DNA from: Weeksella virosa DSM 16922
GTDB lineage: Bacteria; Bacteroidota; Bacteroidia; Flavobacteriales; Weeksellaceae
Assembly: GCF_000189415.1 (NCBI RefSeq)
Contig: NC_015144.1
Location: forward strand, 501,501 to 565,500
DNA length: 64,000 nt
Reading direction: 5' to 3'
In this document: positions 27,801 to 36,076 of the stretch, piece by piece
How the letters are laid out: each line of letters opens with the position of its first letter
How positions within the stretch are numbered: position 1 is the first letter of the stretch
The notes under the pieces: generated by a model
The model's input: only the letters and a program-made list of their open reading frames with translations
Told to the model about the DNA's origin: nothing
The model's database searches: none
Position numbers and translations under genes: made by a program

Positions 27801-27896
27801 GTTACCATCGTTTACTGTACCTGTTACTTGTGCGTACAAAGCAGAACCGATTAGGAATGCTCCTACGAAGTAAAGGCTTTTTAAATTTCTCCTCAT
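24867..27896 (-). CDS. SusC/RagA-family TonB-dependent outer-membrane transporter (pair 1)
   Basis: A 1009-residue TonB-linked channel. Order: signal peptide (MRRNLKSLYFVGAFLIGSA, cut near ALYAQ), a CarboxypepD_reg-like domain (about 24-95), plug domain with the family segments NVTVLKDASATALYGARGANGVIVVTT near 207-233, and a 22-strand barrel ending in SFGVSIDF. It takes up substrates captured by the SusD lipoprotein encoded 13 bases downstream. The length is in the usual range of 950-1100. No TonB-interacting STN domain or sigma/anti-sigma genes are present, so regulation by a surface-signalling sigma factor is not indicated. Confidence 0.95.
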   Translation of the reverse strand: MRRNLKSLYFVGAFLIGSALYAQVTGTVNDGNGFPESDVEVSVKGTDKTTYTDMDGNFDIDAQVGDTLIVNGKEVKVTSANLGVIRTSEAKQIELSTVNIIGGIQLDPAQKIGSYETVKSEVFENTPVASVDEVLNGRVAGLNFSTGGGQPGSANIIAIRGAGSFIGTTNPLYVIDGVVVGKGADNGSLMTSFNPLSSIDPNQIENVTVLKDASATALYGARGANGVIVVTTKRGKFNQKTRFNISSEFSVQDEAYNENKFMNAEEFVQWGGLLRYNSGLASTREEGYEFFKNYVRWDGKTNTSWRDAVQRDVSTVKTYNFSVTGGSDNTSFRAGFSYYDNNPLTIYSAFDRLSASLAVDHKASDKFKLGANVNFTTVENKTYLDGGAFSNPWLTQWTVRPTSPVYLANGDYNLSLGGAGGHNPAAVLKHSHIKGNVDTFLASVNGTYQITPSVAFDSQWGGQYQMLNENQWYNPFYGDGVSVNGRLYTSDSKFFDWNWTNTLSYKKVFNDIHDLQAYVGMEYQEHTMRRAFAHGTDFLIAKPLMNNAGTIIAATGEFEKWVQYSYFARLNYVLSNRLTISGQVRNDNNSTLGENNRGGWFWSAGAGYNFTQDINSPAVTNLTLRANYGEIGNIPYADQWGTSYNGVSFLGVSSDYGDNGKGFVVSNVGNPDLKWETTKQLNIGLDYAFANNVVSGSFDYYRKLTSDAIFPLQIPYETPSPVNTSWTNIGEIENKGVEGILTVRPFNSGEFLWSLTANASYNVSEIGKMKDPNARYLAGGMKAIQEGRKFGEYYTYGWAGVDPTNGDALWFTDETETETTNDRGKAKQYFQGTTPFPTWMAGLRSDMSWKNISLSVFFSGAFDYQVFDSWQSYSLGDGASVTYNQLASALYDSWTPENRNASNPIQKWGSNNPNSRLASTRFLKDGDFIRLKEVKLSYSFGDLLKDSGIDNLTVYLRGNNLVTWVFDDTLAFDPESNSNAFSYGWQGKGVFDYTSPIMKSISFGVSIDF

Positions 27897-27923
27897 TTAG
27901 TTTTTTTTAAAAAAATTCGCTGT

Positions 27924-27950
27924 CAAATATAACTTAAATTTAACTTACAA
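27924..27950 (-). promoter_or_regulatory. Promoter of the pair-1 susC (TTG-16-TATATTTG)
   Basis: On the minus strand a TTG at 27950-27948 is followed after 16 bases by TATATTTG at 27931-27924, 27 bases upstream of the ATG. It matches the Bacteroidetes TTG / TAnnTTTG promoter with a slightly short spacer, and it abuts the terminator of the preceding susD gene. Confidence 0.5.
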
Positions 27951-27988
27951 AAAAAAAAGGTATGTTAAAATGAATATTTAACACACCT
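27950..27988 (-). terminator. Terminator after the pair-2 susD gene
   Basis: On the minus strand AAGGTGTGTTAAA pairs with TTTAACATACCTT (one wobble) around a 7-base loop and is followed by about ten T. It separates the two susCD pairs into distinct transcription units. Confidence 0.75.
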
Positions 27989-28025
27989 TTTTTATGAATC
28001 CTTTTAAAAAAACTTAAAAATTTTA

Positions 28026-29462
28026 TTAATACTTATCCCAGAAGAGTTTTGTTGTTAACTCATCACCTCCTATTGCAGCCGAAGCAGCTGAATTGTTTGC
28101 ACCATTAAGATTTCTCTCTGCTGTAGGATATGTAAATCTTGTTGGCAAAGGTAATCCTGATGTTGCTGCAATATTCATTGTAGGAGCATCTAAACGTCGA
28201 ACAACTGTCCATGCATCGAATCCTTTATTATACATAGCTAAATAAAATTGTTTACCAATTTTTTCTTTCCATGTTCCCGAGGCCGATGAGTAGGCTACCG
28301 ATGGTTGAGCTAAATAAGCTGCTGCATCTGCAGAGTCAACTCCCCAGAATTCCATAGATGCTAAAATTGCATCATTATAATGCGACTCTATAGATCCTCC
28401 GACTGCATAGCCTCTTGCGGCACTTTCGGCAAGCAGGAACTTAACTTCAGCATAATCTAATAGATTTCCTGGATAATCTTTACGATGCAAAAGATCTGAA
28501 ATTTGTGTATGAGTTGCATAAGGGGTTGCTAAACCATAAACACCTCCTACAAAAACTCCAGAACCTAGATTTTCTCTAAAATATTTAGGTCTCCTAGGGT
28601 CATTTAATTCATTCATTTGGTCAACAATAGTGTTTGCTGCTACAAAATCTGCTCGTCCAGAGTTTACTAAATCGTCCCACAGTGGGTTTACGTATGGTTC
28701 TGATCCTGGGTAAACCAATGTGAAATTATCATCATTTGATGTCATTATACCGAAAGCTACAGCTTCTTGAACAGTACTTTGTGCCAATGCGTTATCTGCA
28801 TCTGAAATCTGCACTGCTGCTTTGAGTAATAATGATGCTCCAAATTTCTTCCATTTACTCATGTTTCCTTTGTAGACAATATCATTTGATCCAAATCCAC
28901 TGCCAGAAACTTCTATGCCCGAAACACTAGCTTTTAATCTATTAATCAGATCTGTGTAGATTGTTTTTGCATCATCATATTTTGGCGTAATGTTATCACC
29001 TCCCTGTAAAGCTTCTGTATAAGGAACATCTCCGAAGGTATCTACCAATACCATCCAGGCCTGAACCTGAAGTATGTCTACTATTGCCAATTGATTTGCT
29101 TTTTCAGAGGCACTTAAAGAAGCGTTTTCTTCTATAAGCTTTTTGGCAGATTTCAAGTCGAATAGTACATCTGTGTTTAATCTTGTCCATAATCGCCCAT
29201 TGATATTACGCGTTTCTAAGTCATAGTTCGATTCTTCTACATATTGCGTTTCGTTCCATTGTTGCGACCATAGCCTGAATACGTTCAGATTCACATTGGT
29301 ATTGAGCATTTGGTAAAAATAACTTGTAACGGCGTTGGTAACAAAGTATTCTGCTGGGACGTCACTTGGGTTGATCGGATCCACGTTCAAGCTATCGTAG
29401 TAATCATCTGAACATGATTGTATTGCTAAGACTGTAGCTAAGGCTAATATTATTTTTTTCAT
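28026..29462 (-). CDS. SusD/RagB-family nutrient-binding outer-membrane lipoprotein (pair 2)
   Basis: A 478-residue lipoprotein with signal peptide and lipobox (AIQSCSD, Cys17). It resembles the second SusD-like subfamily: VDPINPSDVPAEYF after the lipid anchor, QAWMVLVDTFGDVPYTEAL near 133-151, KWKKFGASLLLKAAVQISD near 204 and LAMYNKGFDAWTVVRRL near 405. It is clearly different from pair 1, so the two loci are unlikely to be a recent duplication. It lies 11 bases downstream of the pair-2 susC. It should bind nutrient at the cell surface and hand it to that channel. Confidence 0.93.
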   Translation of the reverse strand: MKKIILALATVLAIQSCSDDYYDSLNVDPINPSDVPAEYFVTNAVTSYFYQMLNTNVNLNVFRLWSQQWNETQYVEESNYDLETRNINGRLWTRLNTDVLFDLKSAKKLIEENASLSASEKANQLAIVDILQVQAWMVLVDTFGDVPYTEALQGGDNITPKYDDAKTIYTDLINRLKASVSGIEVSGSGFGSNDIVYKGNMSKWKKFGASLLLKAAVQISDADNALAQSTVQEAVAFGIMTSNDDNFTLVYPGSEPYVNPLWDDLVNSGRADFVAANTIVDQMNELNDPRRPKYFRENLGSGVFVGGVYGLATPYATHTQISDLLHRKDYPGNLLDYAEVKFLLAESAARGYAVGGSIESHYNDAILASMEFWGVDSADAAAYLAQPSVAYSSASGTWKEKIGKQFYLAMYNKGFDAWTVVRRLDAPTMNIAATSGLPLPTRFTYPTAERNLNGANNSAASAAIGGDELTTKLFWDKY

Positions 29463-29473
29463 TTTACTAACTT

Positions 29474-32400
29474 TTAAAATTGTACTTTAAGATTTAGACC
29501 AATCTCTCTATAGGTTGGGTGTGCTCCTGATTGATATCCTTGAATATTACCTGCACTTAATCCGGCTTCTGGATCAGCGTATGGTACATTTTTATGGATA
29601 ATCCATAAGTTACGTCCTACTGCCGATAAAGAAAGCTTTTGAATAAATGTATTTCTCAAGAATTTTTCTGGTAAATCATACGATAGTGTAACGTTTCTCA
29701 GTTTTACGAAAGATGCATCGTAAATATGTTCTTCTCTTACACCTCCAAGATATCCCCAAGGGTTATTATTACCATCAGAAGCATCCACTCGAATGGTATT
29801 TGGATTACCATTCTGATCAACACCTGGCAAGATTATTCCACCACCATTTTGTAACGAGTTACGAATTGGGTTGCCTAAATCGTTTAATCCTGTTGTGAAA
29901 TTGTTGTACAACCCTGTTGCATATCCGTAGAACGTGTCTAAAGAGAAGACATCGCCACCTTTTTGGACATCAATCAGGAATCCTAAACTAAGGTTTTTAT
30001 ATGTAAATGTGTTTTTCACACCTCCTGTCCAATCCGGATTCATATTACCCAATATAGTAGTTGATGGCGAAAGGACATAGTATCCATTTGCATCTACTAT
30101 TCTATTTCCTGCATCGTCGTAGGTATATCCTCTACCTCTAATAATACCTACTGCCTCACCTATTTGAGCTCCAATGGTTACACCTCCCTGAACAGCTGCT
30201 AATTGATAGTACTCAATATCACCATTGAATCTTAACATTTCGTTCTGGTTTTTTGCAAAGTTCACAGTCATTTTCCAGCTAAAGTCTGCCGTTCTGATTG
30301 GCTCTAAACCTAAACGTACCTCAATACCTTCGTTTTTAATGTCACCCATATTTGTCCATTGACGAGATGCACCTGTTGAGGTCGACACATCTACATCGGT
30401 AATCAAATCATAAGTTTTTCTATTATAGTACGAAACATCGAAATTAACTCGGTTTCTGAAGAAGCCCATCTCTAGACCAACTTCATACTCCTCCATTATT
30501 TCTGGTTTCAGGTTGGCATATCTATTAGCCGATGGATTGGAAGCTGATCCTACAGATCCGAAACTTGCATTCACATCATAGGTATTCCATAATCTATATG
30601 GTGCTGTATCGTTACCAACTTGAGCATAATTCAATCGGATTTTTCCAAAATTAACAGCAGATGATTTCATTAATTCTGAGAATACAAAACTCAAAGATCC
30701 TGAAGGATACCAATATCTATTGCCATTGGTCGATTGAGACCATAATGATGATGATCTATCTGTACGGATTGATCCTTCTAGGAATAACATATTACGATAA
30801 CCCAAACTAGCTCTCAAATATTCACCGTCTACCATTTTCTTATATCTTGATTGTGAAACATCTGCAACAGTTAAAGGGTTTACAGAGTTCAAAAGCGAAT
30901 ATAATCTAGGTATTTTCAATCCTCCATTGGTTTGTGCGGCAAAAGCCTCATAATTTTGCACTCTCAGATTCCATCCTAAATCCGCATTTAAGTTCAAATC
31001 ATCCGTAAGATTTTTATTCACATTAAAGATTACATCATAGTTACCTTCCGATACATCAAAATTCCGTATAGTATACGACCCTGGTGAACCGGCTGATCCT
31101 ATTGCCAATCTTTCTTCTCTTTTTTCTGTGTAGTTATCAAAGCCATATCGCCCTAAAACGCTTAACCAATCGGTTAATTCATAATTTACGGTAACACCAC
31201 CATTATAACGCTTACGATCATCATTTTGGAAGTTTTCATACCGTGTAAAGAAATAGTTGTCAGAGTATAAAGGCTTCAAATAACTACTATTTGCAGGATC
31301 AATCGATGCTAAGTTCCAAGTAGCATTTTCTTTCTTCAACCAATATGCCTTTCTAAGGTCCTCTAAATCCACATTCACTTGCCACCATTGACGAAACTGT
31401 TGCATTGGATTCCACCCATCATAACCAGTACCAACTCTACCTTTAGCAGAATTGTCTACAAAGTTCATTTTTGCGCTAACCGTTAATCTGTCTGTGATGT
31501 TGTACGACCCAGTAAAATCTATTGAGTTTCTTAGCAATTTACTGTTTACTAAACCAAATTCGTCTTGAAAATTAGTAAAACCTACCCGAAAATTTCCTTC
31601 GTCGTTAGAACCAAAAAAGGATGCAGAATTTTGGAAGGTTGTGATGCTTTTCCAAATTGCATTAGGATCATTTTTTGCAGCTACCCAAGGCGTTTTTTGC
31701 CCAAAAGTTGGCATTCCTTCCCAGAAAGCTGTCCATTGATAAACCATCAAATTTGGATCGAAAGCTGCTCCGTATGATGCATCATCACCATACATAACAT
31801 ATAAATCACTAGGATTAGAACCTGCTGGCCCAGCATTGAAGTATGGATTAACAGGGCTACTCCCGTTATTCGTGTACCCTGCTCCGTATTGTTTCTGATA
31901 TTCAGGTAATGTTGATTTGTCGACTGTACCAACGGTAATAGACGAATTGAATTCTGCTCCTATTCCTCTTTTTTTAGTCCCTTTTTTTGTGGTAATCATC
32001 ACCACACCATTCATCCCTCGAGAACCATATAACGCAGCAGCAGCAGCCCCTTTCAGGACATTGATAGTTTCAATATCATTCGGATTGATGTCTGCGGCAG
32101 CATTCGCATAATCGAATCCTCCTCGACCAGTTTGCTGACCTGCGGTATTCAAGGTAGAGTTATTTATTGGCACACCGTCTACAACAATTAATGCTTGGTT
32201 ATCACCAATCAAAGTACTCGTACCACGAATTACCATATTGGTAGATCCTCCTCTAGATCCAGATCCTTTGATATCCAAACCAGCAATTTCACCTGACAAG
32301 GCATCTGCAAAGTTGGATACCGGCGACTGATTTACAACATCCCCACTAATCTCTTGCGTTGCGTAACCAAGCGATCTTTTCTCTCGTGTAATCCCAAGAG

Positions 32401-32732
32401 CTGTTACCACAGCCCCCTCCAGCTCGATAGCTTCTGTTTGTACTGGTTTCAAAGAAACTGCATACGAAGTACTATTACCTACAACAAAGGTTTGCATAGG
32501 TAAACCAAAAGATTCTACCGTAATCGTTTCTCCTTCGTTTGCTTCTATACTAAATTTACCATGCTCATCAGTATACACCTCTGCTCCTGCAGAAGACTTA
32601 ACTATGGCATCGACTACAGGAAAACCGTCTTTGTCAGTTACAGTTCCTGTTACTGTTTTCACTTGTGCAAACAATGCAGAGCTCACTATAAAAGACCCCC
32701 ACAAAGAACAAGCTTCTTAAATTTCTCCTCAT
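29474..32732 (-). CDS. SusC/RagA-family TonB-dependent transporter (pair 2), frameshift in the signal peptide
   Basis: The main frame encodes 1076 residues with CarboxypepD_reg-like domain, plug (NDIETINVLKGAAAAALYGSRG near 205) and a barrel ending EIGLNLKVQF. This frame lacks a proper start: it opens with a TTG at 32704 in the middle of a signal peptide. An ATG at 32732 in another frame encodes MRRNLRSLFFVG, almost the same as the start of the pair-1 SusC (MRRNLKSLYFVG). The two frames join if one base is removed from the five-C run (plus strand) at 32696-32700, giving an intact signal peptide SFIVSSALFAQ. As read, translation from the ATG stops after about 32 codons. The gene is either mutated or phase-off, or the sequence has an indel error. 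Confidence 0.85.
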
Positions 32733-32753
32733 CTGTTAATTATTTTTAAAAAC

Positions 32754-32768
32754 TTAACTCTAAGTTAA
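32754..32768. repeat. Small inverted repeat at the pair-2 susC promoter
   Basis: TTAACT-cta-AGTTAA, 6-bp arms with a 3-base centre, directly touching the minus-strand -7 element and covering the expected transcription start. It could be an operator or start-site hairpin. Confidence 0.4.
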
Positions 32769-32776
32769 CAAATTTA
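32769..32776 (-). promoter_or_regulatory. -7 promoter element of the pair-2 susC (TAAATTTG)
   Basis: TAAATTTG on the minus strand matches TAnnTTTG, 36 bases upstream of the ATG at 32732. This also favours 32732 over the TTG at 32704 as the real start. Confidence 0.5.
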
Positions 32777-32805
32777 TTATATATACAAGAAATATATTCC
32801 AAATA

Positions 32806-32813
32806 TTTTTGTT
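32806..32813 (+). promoter_or_regulatory. -7 promoter element of rnhB (TATTTTTG)
   Basis: TATTTTTG matches TAnnTTTG and lies 22 bases upstream of the rnhB ATG, back to back with the susC promoter 29 bases away. Confidence 0.45.
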
Positions 32814-32835
32814 AAAACTTTAAAAATTTAACTGA

Positions 32836-33435
32836 ATGCTTAGAAAGTTAACAAATATGGATTATGAATGTGGATGTGATGAAGCCGGAAGAGGATGTCT
32901 TGCTGGCCCTGTGATTGCAGCAGCTGTAGTTTTCCCGAATGAGTTTTTCGATTCAACTATAATCGATTCTAAACTCCTAACTAAAATAAAACGCAACAAT
33001 CTAAGAGAGCTTATAAACACAAATGTTCTGACGGCAGAAATTGGGTTTGTCGACAACCAAGAAATCGATGAACTTAATATTCTTAACGCAAGTTTCGAAG
33101 CTATGCATCGGGCTATTAACAAACTGAGTATAGAGCCTGATTTTATTATTGTGGATGGAAACCGATTCAAACCCTACAAAAACATTCCGCACGAATGCAT
33201 CGTAAAAGGTGATGCCAAATATATTTCGATTGCAGCCGCTTCTATTTTAGCCAAAACCTATCGCGATGAATATATGCAGAAAATACACAAAGAATACCCC
33301 ATGTATCATTGGGATAAAAACAAGGGGTATCCTACCAAACAACATCGAGAAGCTATCCGAGAGTTTGGGGTTTCACCTTATCATAGAACGTCTTTTCGGT
33401 TGTTCGACGAGCAACTTTCACTTGATCTTGAATAA
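32836..33435 (+). CDS. rnhB: Ribonuclease HII
   Basis: RNase HII cleaves RNA in RNA-DNA hybrids and single ribonucleotides misincorporated in DNA. The 199 residues show the acidic catalytic motif CGCDEAGRGCLAGPV near 12-26 (Asp and Glu of DEAGRG), DSKLL near 43, the third Asp in IIVDGNRF near 105 and the final Asp in TYRDEYM near 140. Length is normal. The ATG at 32836 is used; a second in-frame ATG at 32857 is possible. A hairpin terminator follows directly. Confidence 0.95.
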   Translation: MLRKLTNMDYECGCDEAGRGCLAGPVIAAAVVFPNEFFDSTIIDSKLLTKIKRNNLRELINTNVLTAEIGFVDNQEIDELNILNASFEAMHRAINKLSIEPDFIIVDGNRFKPYKNIPHECIVKGDAKYISIAAASILAKTYRDEYMQKIHKEYPMYHWDKNKGYPTKQHREAIREFGVSPYHRTSFRLFDEQLSLDLE

Positions 33436-33437
33436 TA

Positions 33438-33466
33438 AAAAAAGCTCTGAACATGCAGAGCTTTTT
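33438..33466 (+). terminator. Terminator after rnhB
   Basis: AAAAGCTCTG and CAGAGCTTTT form a 10-bp stem around a 6-base loop, followed by T, 3 bases after the stop codon. Confidence 0.85.
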
Positions 33467-33544
33467 ATCCTAACATTCCGATACAATATATTCGGCATAA
33501 ATTATTTTCTAAATTACATAGATAAAACAGAAATCATTTAAACC

Positions 33545-34621
33545 TTATACAAAAGGTGCTTTAACCACTTCTGCTAAAATGTTTTTGTCACGAATTTTTA
33601 TACGAATTGTTGTCCCGATTTTAGCAAAGTCTATGTGAACATACGCCAAACCAATCCCTTGTTTCAGCATAGGAGATTGTGTCCCAGAAGTTACTTCACC
33701 AACTGTATTTTCGTTATCATCCACTACTTTATAACCCTGACGCGGAATTCCTCTTTCCAACATCTTGAAAGCTACCAACTTCCGGTCCACTCCTTGTTCT
33801 TTCTGTTTCTTCAATGCATCAGAACCAATAAAGTTTGTATCTAATTTGGTTACCCAACCCAGACCTGCTTCGTAAGGTGATGTTGTTTCATTTATATCAT
33901 TACCATACAGACAATATCCTTTCTCTAGACGTAGCGTATCTCTTGCTGCTAATCCACAAGGAATAATCCCAAAACCCTCTCCTGCTTCTAGCACCTTTTC
34001 CCAAATAGTGTCGGCAGCCTCATTACTAAAATATACTTCAAAACCTCCAGAACCGGTGTAGCCTGTTGCCGAGATTAACACATTGTCTATCCCTGCAAAT
34101 TTCCCGACCACGAAATGATAGAACGGAATCGATGATAAATCTACATCGGTCAACGATTGCATAGCCTCGATTGCTTTCGGACCTTGAATCGCCAACAAAG
34201 ATCGATTATCCGATTCATTCACCAACTCAACATCAAACGTATTGTACTTGTTCATCCAATCCCAATCTTTGCCTGCATTCGAAGCATTTACCACGACCAT
34301 CCAATGATCAGCAGCCAAACGATAAATAATTAGATCATCTACAATCCCGCCTTCTTCGTTTGTCATCGCATTGTATTGTGCTTGTCCGTCTGCAATTTTA
34401 CTCACATCATTCGACAGAATATGTTGAAGGTAATCGATAGACTTTTCTCCTTTTACAAAAATTTGCCCCATATGAGACACATCAAAAACACCGACCTTTT
34501 CACGAACGGCAAAATGTTCTTGGTTTACACCCGAATACTGAACAGGCATTTCGAATCCTGCATAAGGAACCATTTTTGCCCCCAAATCTTTATGCTTTTG
34601 ATTAAGCGCCGTTTTTTTCAT
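33545..34621 (-). CDS. gcvT: Aminomethyltransferase, glycine cleavage T protein
   Basis: GcvT moves the methylene group from the lipoamide-bound aminomethyl intermediate of the H protein to tetrahydrofolate, releasing ammonia. The 358-residue protein has the folate-binding domain motifs VPYAGFEMPVQYSG near 18, VGVFDVSHMGQIFVKG near 44 (Asp and His conserved), ISATGYTGSGGFEVYF near 187 and AARDTLRLEKGYCLYGND near 228. Length is normal. It has its own promoter; other glycine cleavage genes are not in the window. Confidence 0.96.
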   Translation of the reverse strand: MKKTALNQKHKDLGAKMVPYAGFEMPVQYSGVNQEHFAVREKVGVFDVSHMGQIFVKGEKSIDYLQHILSNDVSKIADGQAQYNAMTNEEGGIVDDLIIYRLAADHWMVVVNASNAGKDWDWMNKYNTFDVELVNESDNRSLLAIQGPKAIEAMQSLTDVDLSSIPFYHFVVGKFAGIDNVLISATGYTGSGGFEVYFSNEAADTIWEKVLEAGEGFGIIPCGLAARDTLRLEKGYCLYGNDINETTSPYEAGLGWVTKLDTNFIGSDALKKQKEQGVDRKLVAFKMLERGIPRQGYKVVDDNENTVGEVTSGTQSPMLKQGIGLAYVHIDFAKIGTTIRIKIRDKNILAEVVKAPFV

Positions 34622-34646
34622 TTCTTATTTATTTATAATATTTATC

Positions 34647-34654
34647 CAAAAATA
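34647..34654 (-). promoter_or_regulatory. -7 promoter element of gcvT (TATTTTTG)
   Basis: TATTTTTG on the minus strand matches TAnnTTTG, 25 bases before the ATG. Confidence 0.4.
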
Positions 34655-34678
34655 ATAAATTAAAAAAAGATTTTAGAC

Positions 34679-34707
34679 TTGTGTTTTGTCTTGATGGATT
34701 AAATTTG
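34679..34707 (+). promoter_or_regulatory. Promoter of the YiiX-like lipoprotein gene (TTG-18-TAAATTTG)
   Basis: TTG at 34679-34681 and TAAATTTG at 34700-34707 with an 18-base spacer match the Bacteroidetes housekeeping promoter at both elements. The ATG lies 23 bases downstream. Confidence 0.65.
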
Positions 34708-34730
34708 TAGAAATAGTTTATTTCTCGTAT

Positions 34731-35423
34731 ATGAAACTTAAAAATATTTTATTCGGAGGAGTTATATTCGCCTTATGTTTTGGTTGTAGTACACAAAAAA
34801 TTGGTCCAACAAATCAAAAAGAAAATTCTTCTATTAACCCCAAACAACTTCACATGAACGATTTACAAAACGGAGATTTGATTTTTGTCGGAGCACATAC
34901 CGAAGAGCTTTCGGGAGCAATAAGTCGAGTTACAAAAATTTCTACAACCATAAATTATGACCATGTTGGTTTGATAGAAAAAGACAGAAATTTGTTTTAC
35001 GTTCTTCATGCAGCTACAGAAGGCGGTTCTCAGAGAGAAAGTTTGGATGAGTTTTACACTAATCAGACACAGAAAAAAAACCAAATCGCAATTTATAGAT
35101 TAAAAAAAGAATATCAATACAGCATACCAAATGCAATCCAGACAGCCAAAACAATGTTAGGTAAACCATATAATTGGCTTTATATTCAAGATGAAAATAG
35201 CTTGTATTGCTCAGATTATATCGAAAGAGCTTTTCGACAAGATAGTATTTTCGAATTGATTCCGATGAATTTCAAGAATCCAAACACAGGAGAAATAGAT
35301 GATTTTTGGGTTCGTTTTTATGCCAAAAAAGGCAAAGAAGTCCCGCAAGACGAACCTGGGACCAATCCCAACCAAATTGCCACATCAGAAAAGTTGGATT
35401 TTGTAGGATTACTTGTATTATAA
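34731..35423 (+). CDS. YiiX/YebB-like NlpC/P60-family cysteine hydrolase lipoprotein
   Basis: A 230-residue envelope lipoprotein with lipobox LCFGCST (Cys19). The mature part is a permuted NlpC/P60 papain-like domain of the YiiX type: LQNGDLIFVGAHTEELS near 44, a His in NYDHVGLIEK near 83, and the Cys in LYCSDYIERAF near 162. YiiX-like enzymes are predicted amidases or peptidases of the envelope; the substrate is unknown. It sits 29 bases before a tiny membrane-protein gene and is divergent from gcvT. Confidence 0.8.
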   Translation: MKLKNILFGGVIFALCFGCSTQKIGPTNQKENSSINPKQLHMNDLQNGDLIFVGAHTEELSGAISRVTKISTTINYDHVGLIEKDRNLFYVLHAATEGGSQRESLDEFYTNQTQKKNQIAIYRLKKEYQYSIPNAIQTAKTMLGKPYNWLYIQDENSLYCSDYIERAFRQDSIFELIPMNFKNPNTGEIDDFWVRFYAKKGKEVPQDEPGTNPNQIATSEKLDFVGLLVL

Positions 35424-35452
35424 AAATCAAAAATTTTTAATATTTTTAGAAC

Positions 35453-35620
35453 ATGAAACAAACCCTTTTCTTGGCGGCTATCTTTTTCGTAATTTTCTTA
35501 GGACTGAAGATGGTGTTCGACTACAACAATTTCACCACTCAACTCCTACATTCGGCCATTGCAACGAGTGTTTTTATTGTTTTTCGATTGGTTTTTCGTA
35601 ATAAGAAAACAAAAGCCTAA
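35453..35620 (+). CDS. Very small membrane protein (55 residues)
   Basis: An ATG at 35453 opens a 55-residue frame ending TAA at 35620. It has two hydrophobic stretches (about 4-20 and 34-48), a polar middle (DYNNFTTQ) and a basic tail (FRNKKTKA), as expected for a two-pass membrane protein with the tail inside. It starts 29 bases after the YiiX-like gene and overlaps the convergent peroxiredoxin stop by 4 bases. I cannot assign a family. The hydrophobic pattern and the tight packing support it as real. Confidence 0.6.
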   Translation: MKQTLFLAAIFFVIFLGLKMVFDYNNFTTQLLHSAIATSVFIVFRLVFRNKKTKA

Positions 35621-36075
35621 TTTTTTTTCTGTTCGTTTCTCAGCGCTTCAAGCGCCTGATCTATATGCACTTGAGGATTTTTCGCATCGCGAATATGAGC
35701 AATTAAACGTCCTTTTTTATTAAACACAAATGTTTCTCGTGGGTAAAAAAATAGCCATCTTTTCTTGAGACCAAAACGCTTATATAGCAAACCTTTTTTG
35801 TCTGATAGAAGTGGAAATTTTAGTCGATGTTTTTCGGCAAATTTCTCATGCGTTTTCGGCGATTGATTATTAATGCCAAGTATCAATGCATCCAAATCGG
35901 CAAATTTTTCATGAAAATCTCTAAAAACACAAACCTCTTTGGTGCAAACAGGGGTGAAATCTTTAGGATAGAAAAATAGCACCATATTTTTTTTGTACAG
36001 AAACTCGTCCGAATTGAACCAATTTCGCTTATTATCTTCTAAAGAAAAAGACGGGATATGTGTTCCTATTTTCAT
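35617..36075 (-). CDS. Peroxiredoxin (Bcp/AhpC-TSA family)
   Basis: A 152-residue thiol peroxidase that reduces hydrogen or organic peroxides. The active site is seen as FFYPKDFTPVCTKEVC, with the peroxidatic Cys in PVCT and a second Cys five residues later, the Bcp/PrxQ arrangement for an atypical two-Cys mechanism. The frame extends 14 codons upstream into the end of queD. I use MKIGTHIPSFSL at 36075, one base after the queD stop, which is the normal family start. It is the last gene of a birA-idi-queD-peroxiredoxin unit. Confidence 0.9.
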   Translation of the reverse strand: MKIGTHIPSFSLEDNKRNWFNSDEFLYKKNMVLFFYPKDFTPVCTKEVCVFRDFHEKFADLDALILGINNQSPKTHEKFAEKHRLKFPLLSDKKGLLYKRFGLKKRWLFFYPRETFVFNKKGRLIAHIRDAKNPQVHIDQALEALRNEQKKN

Positions 36076-36076
36076 A

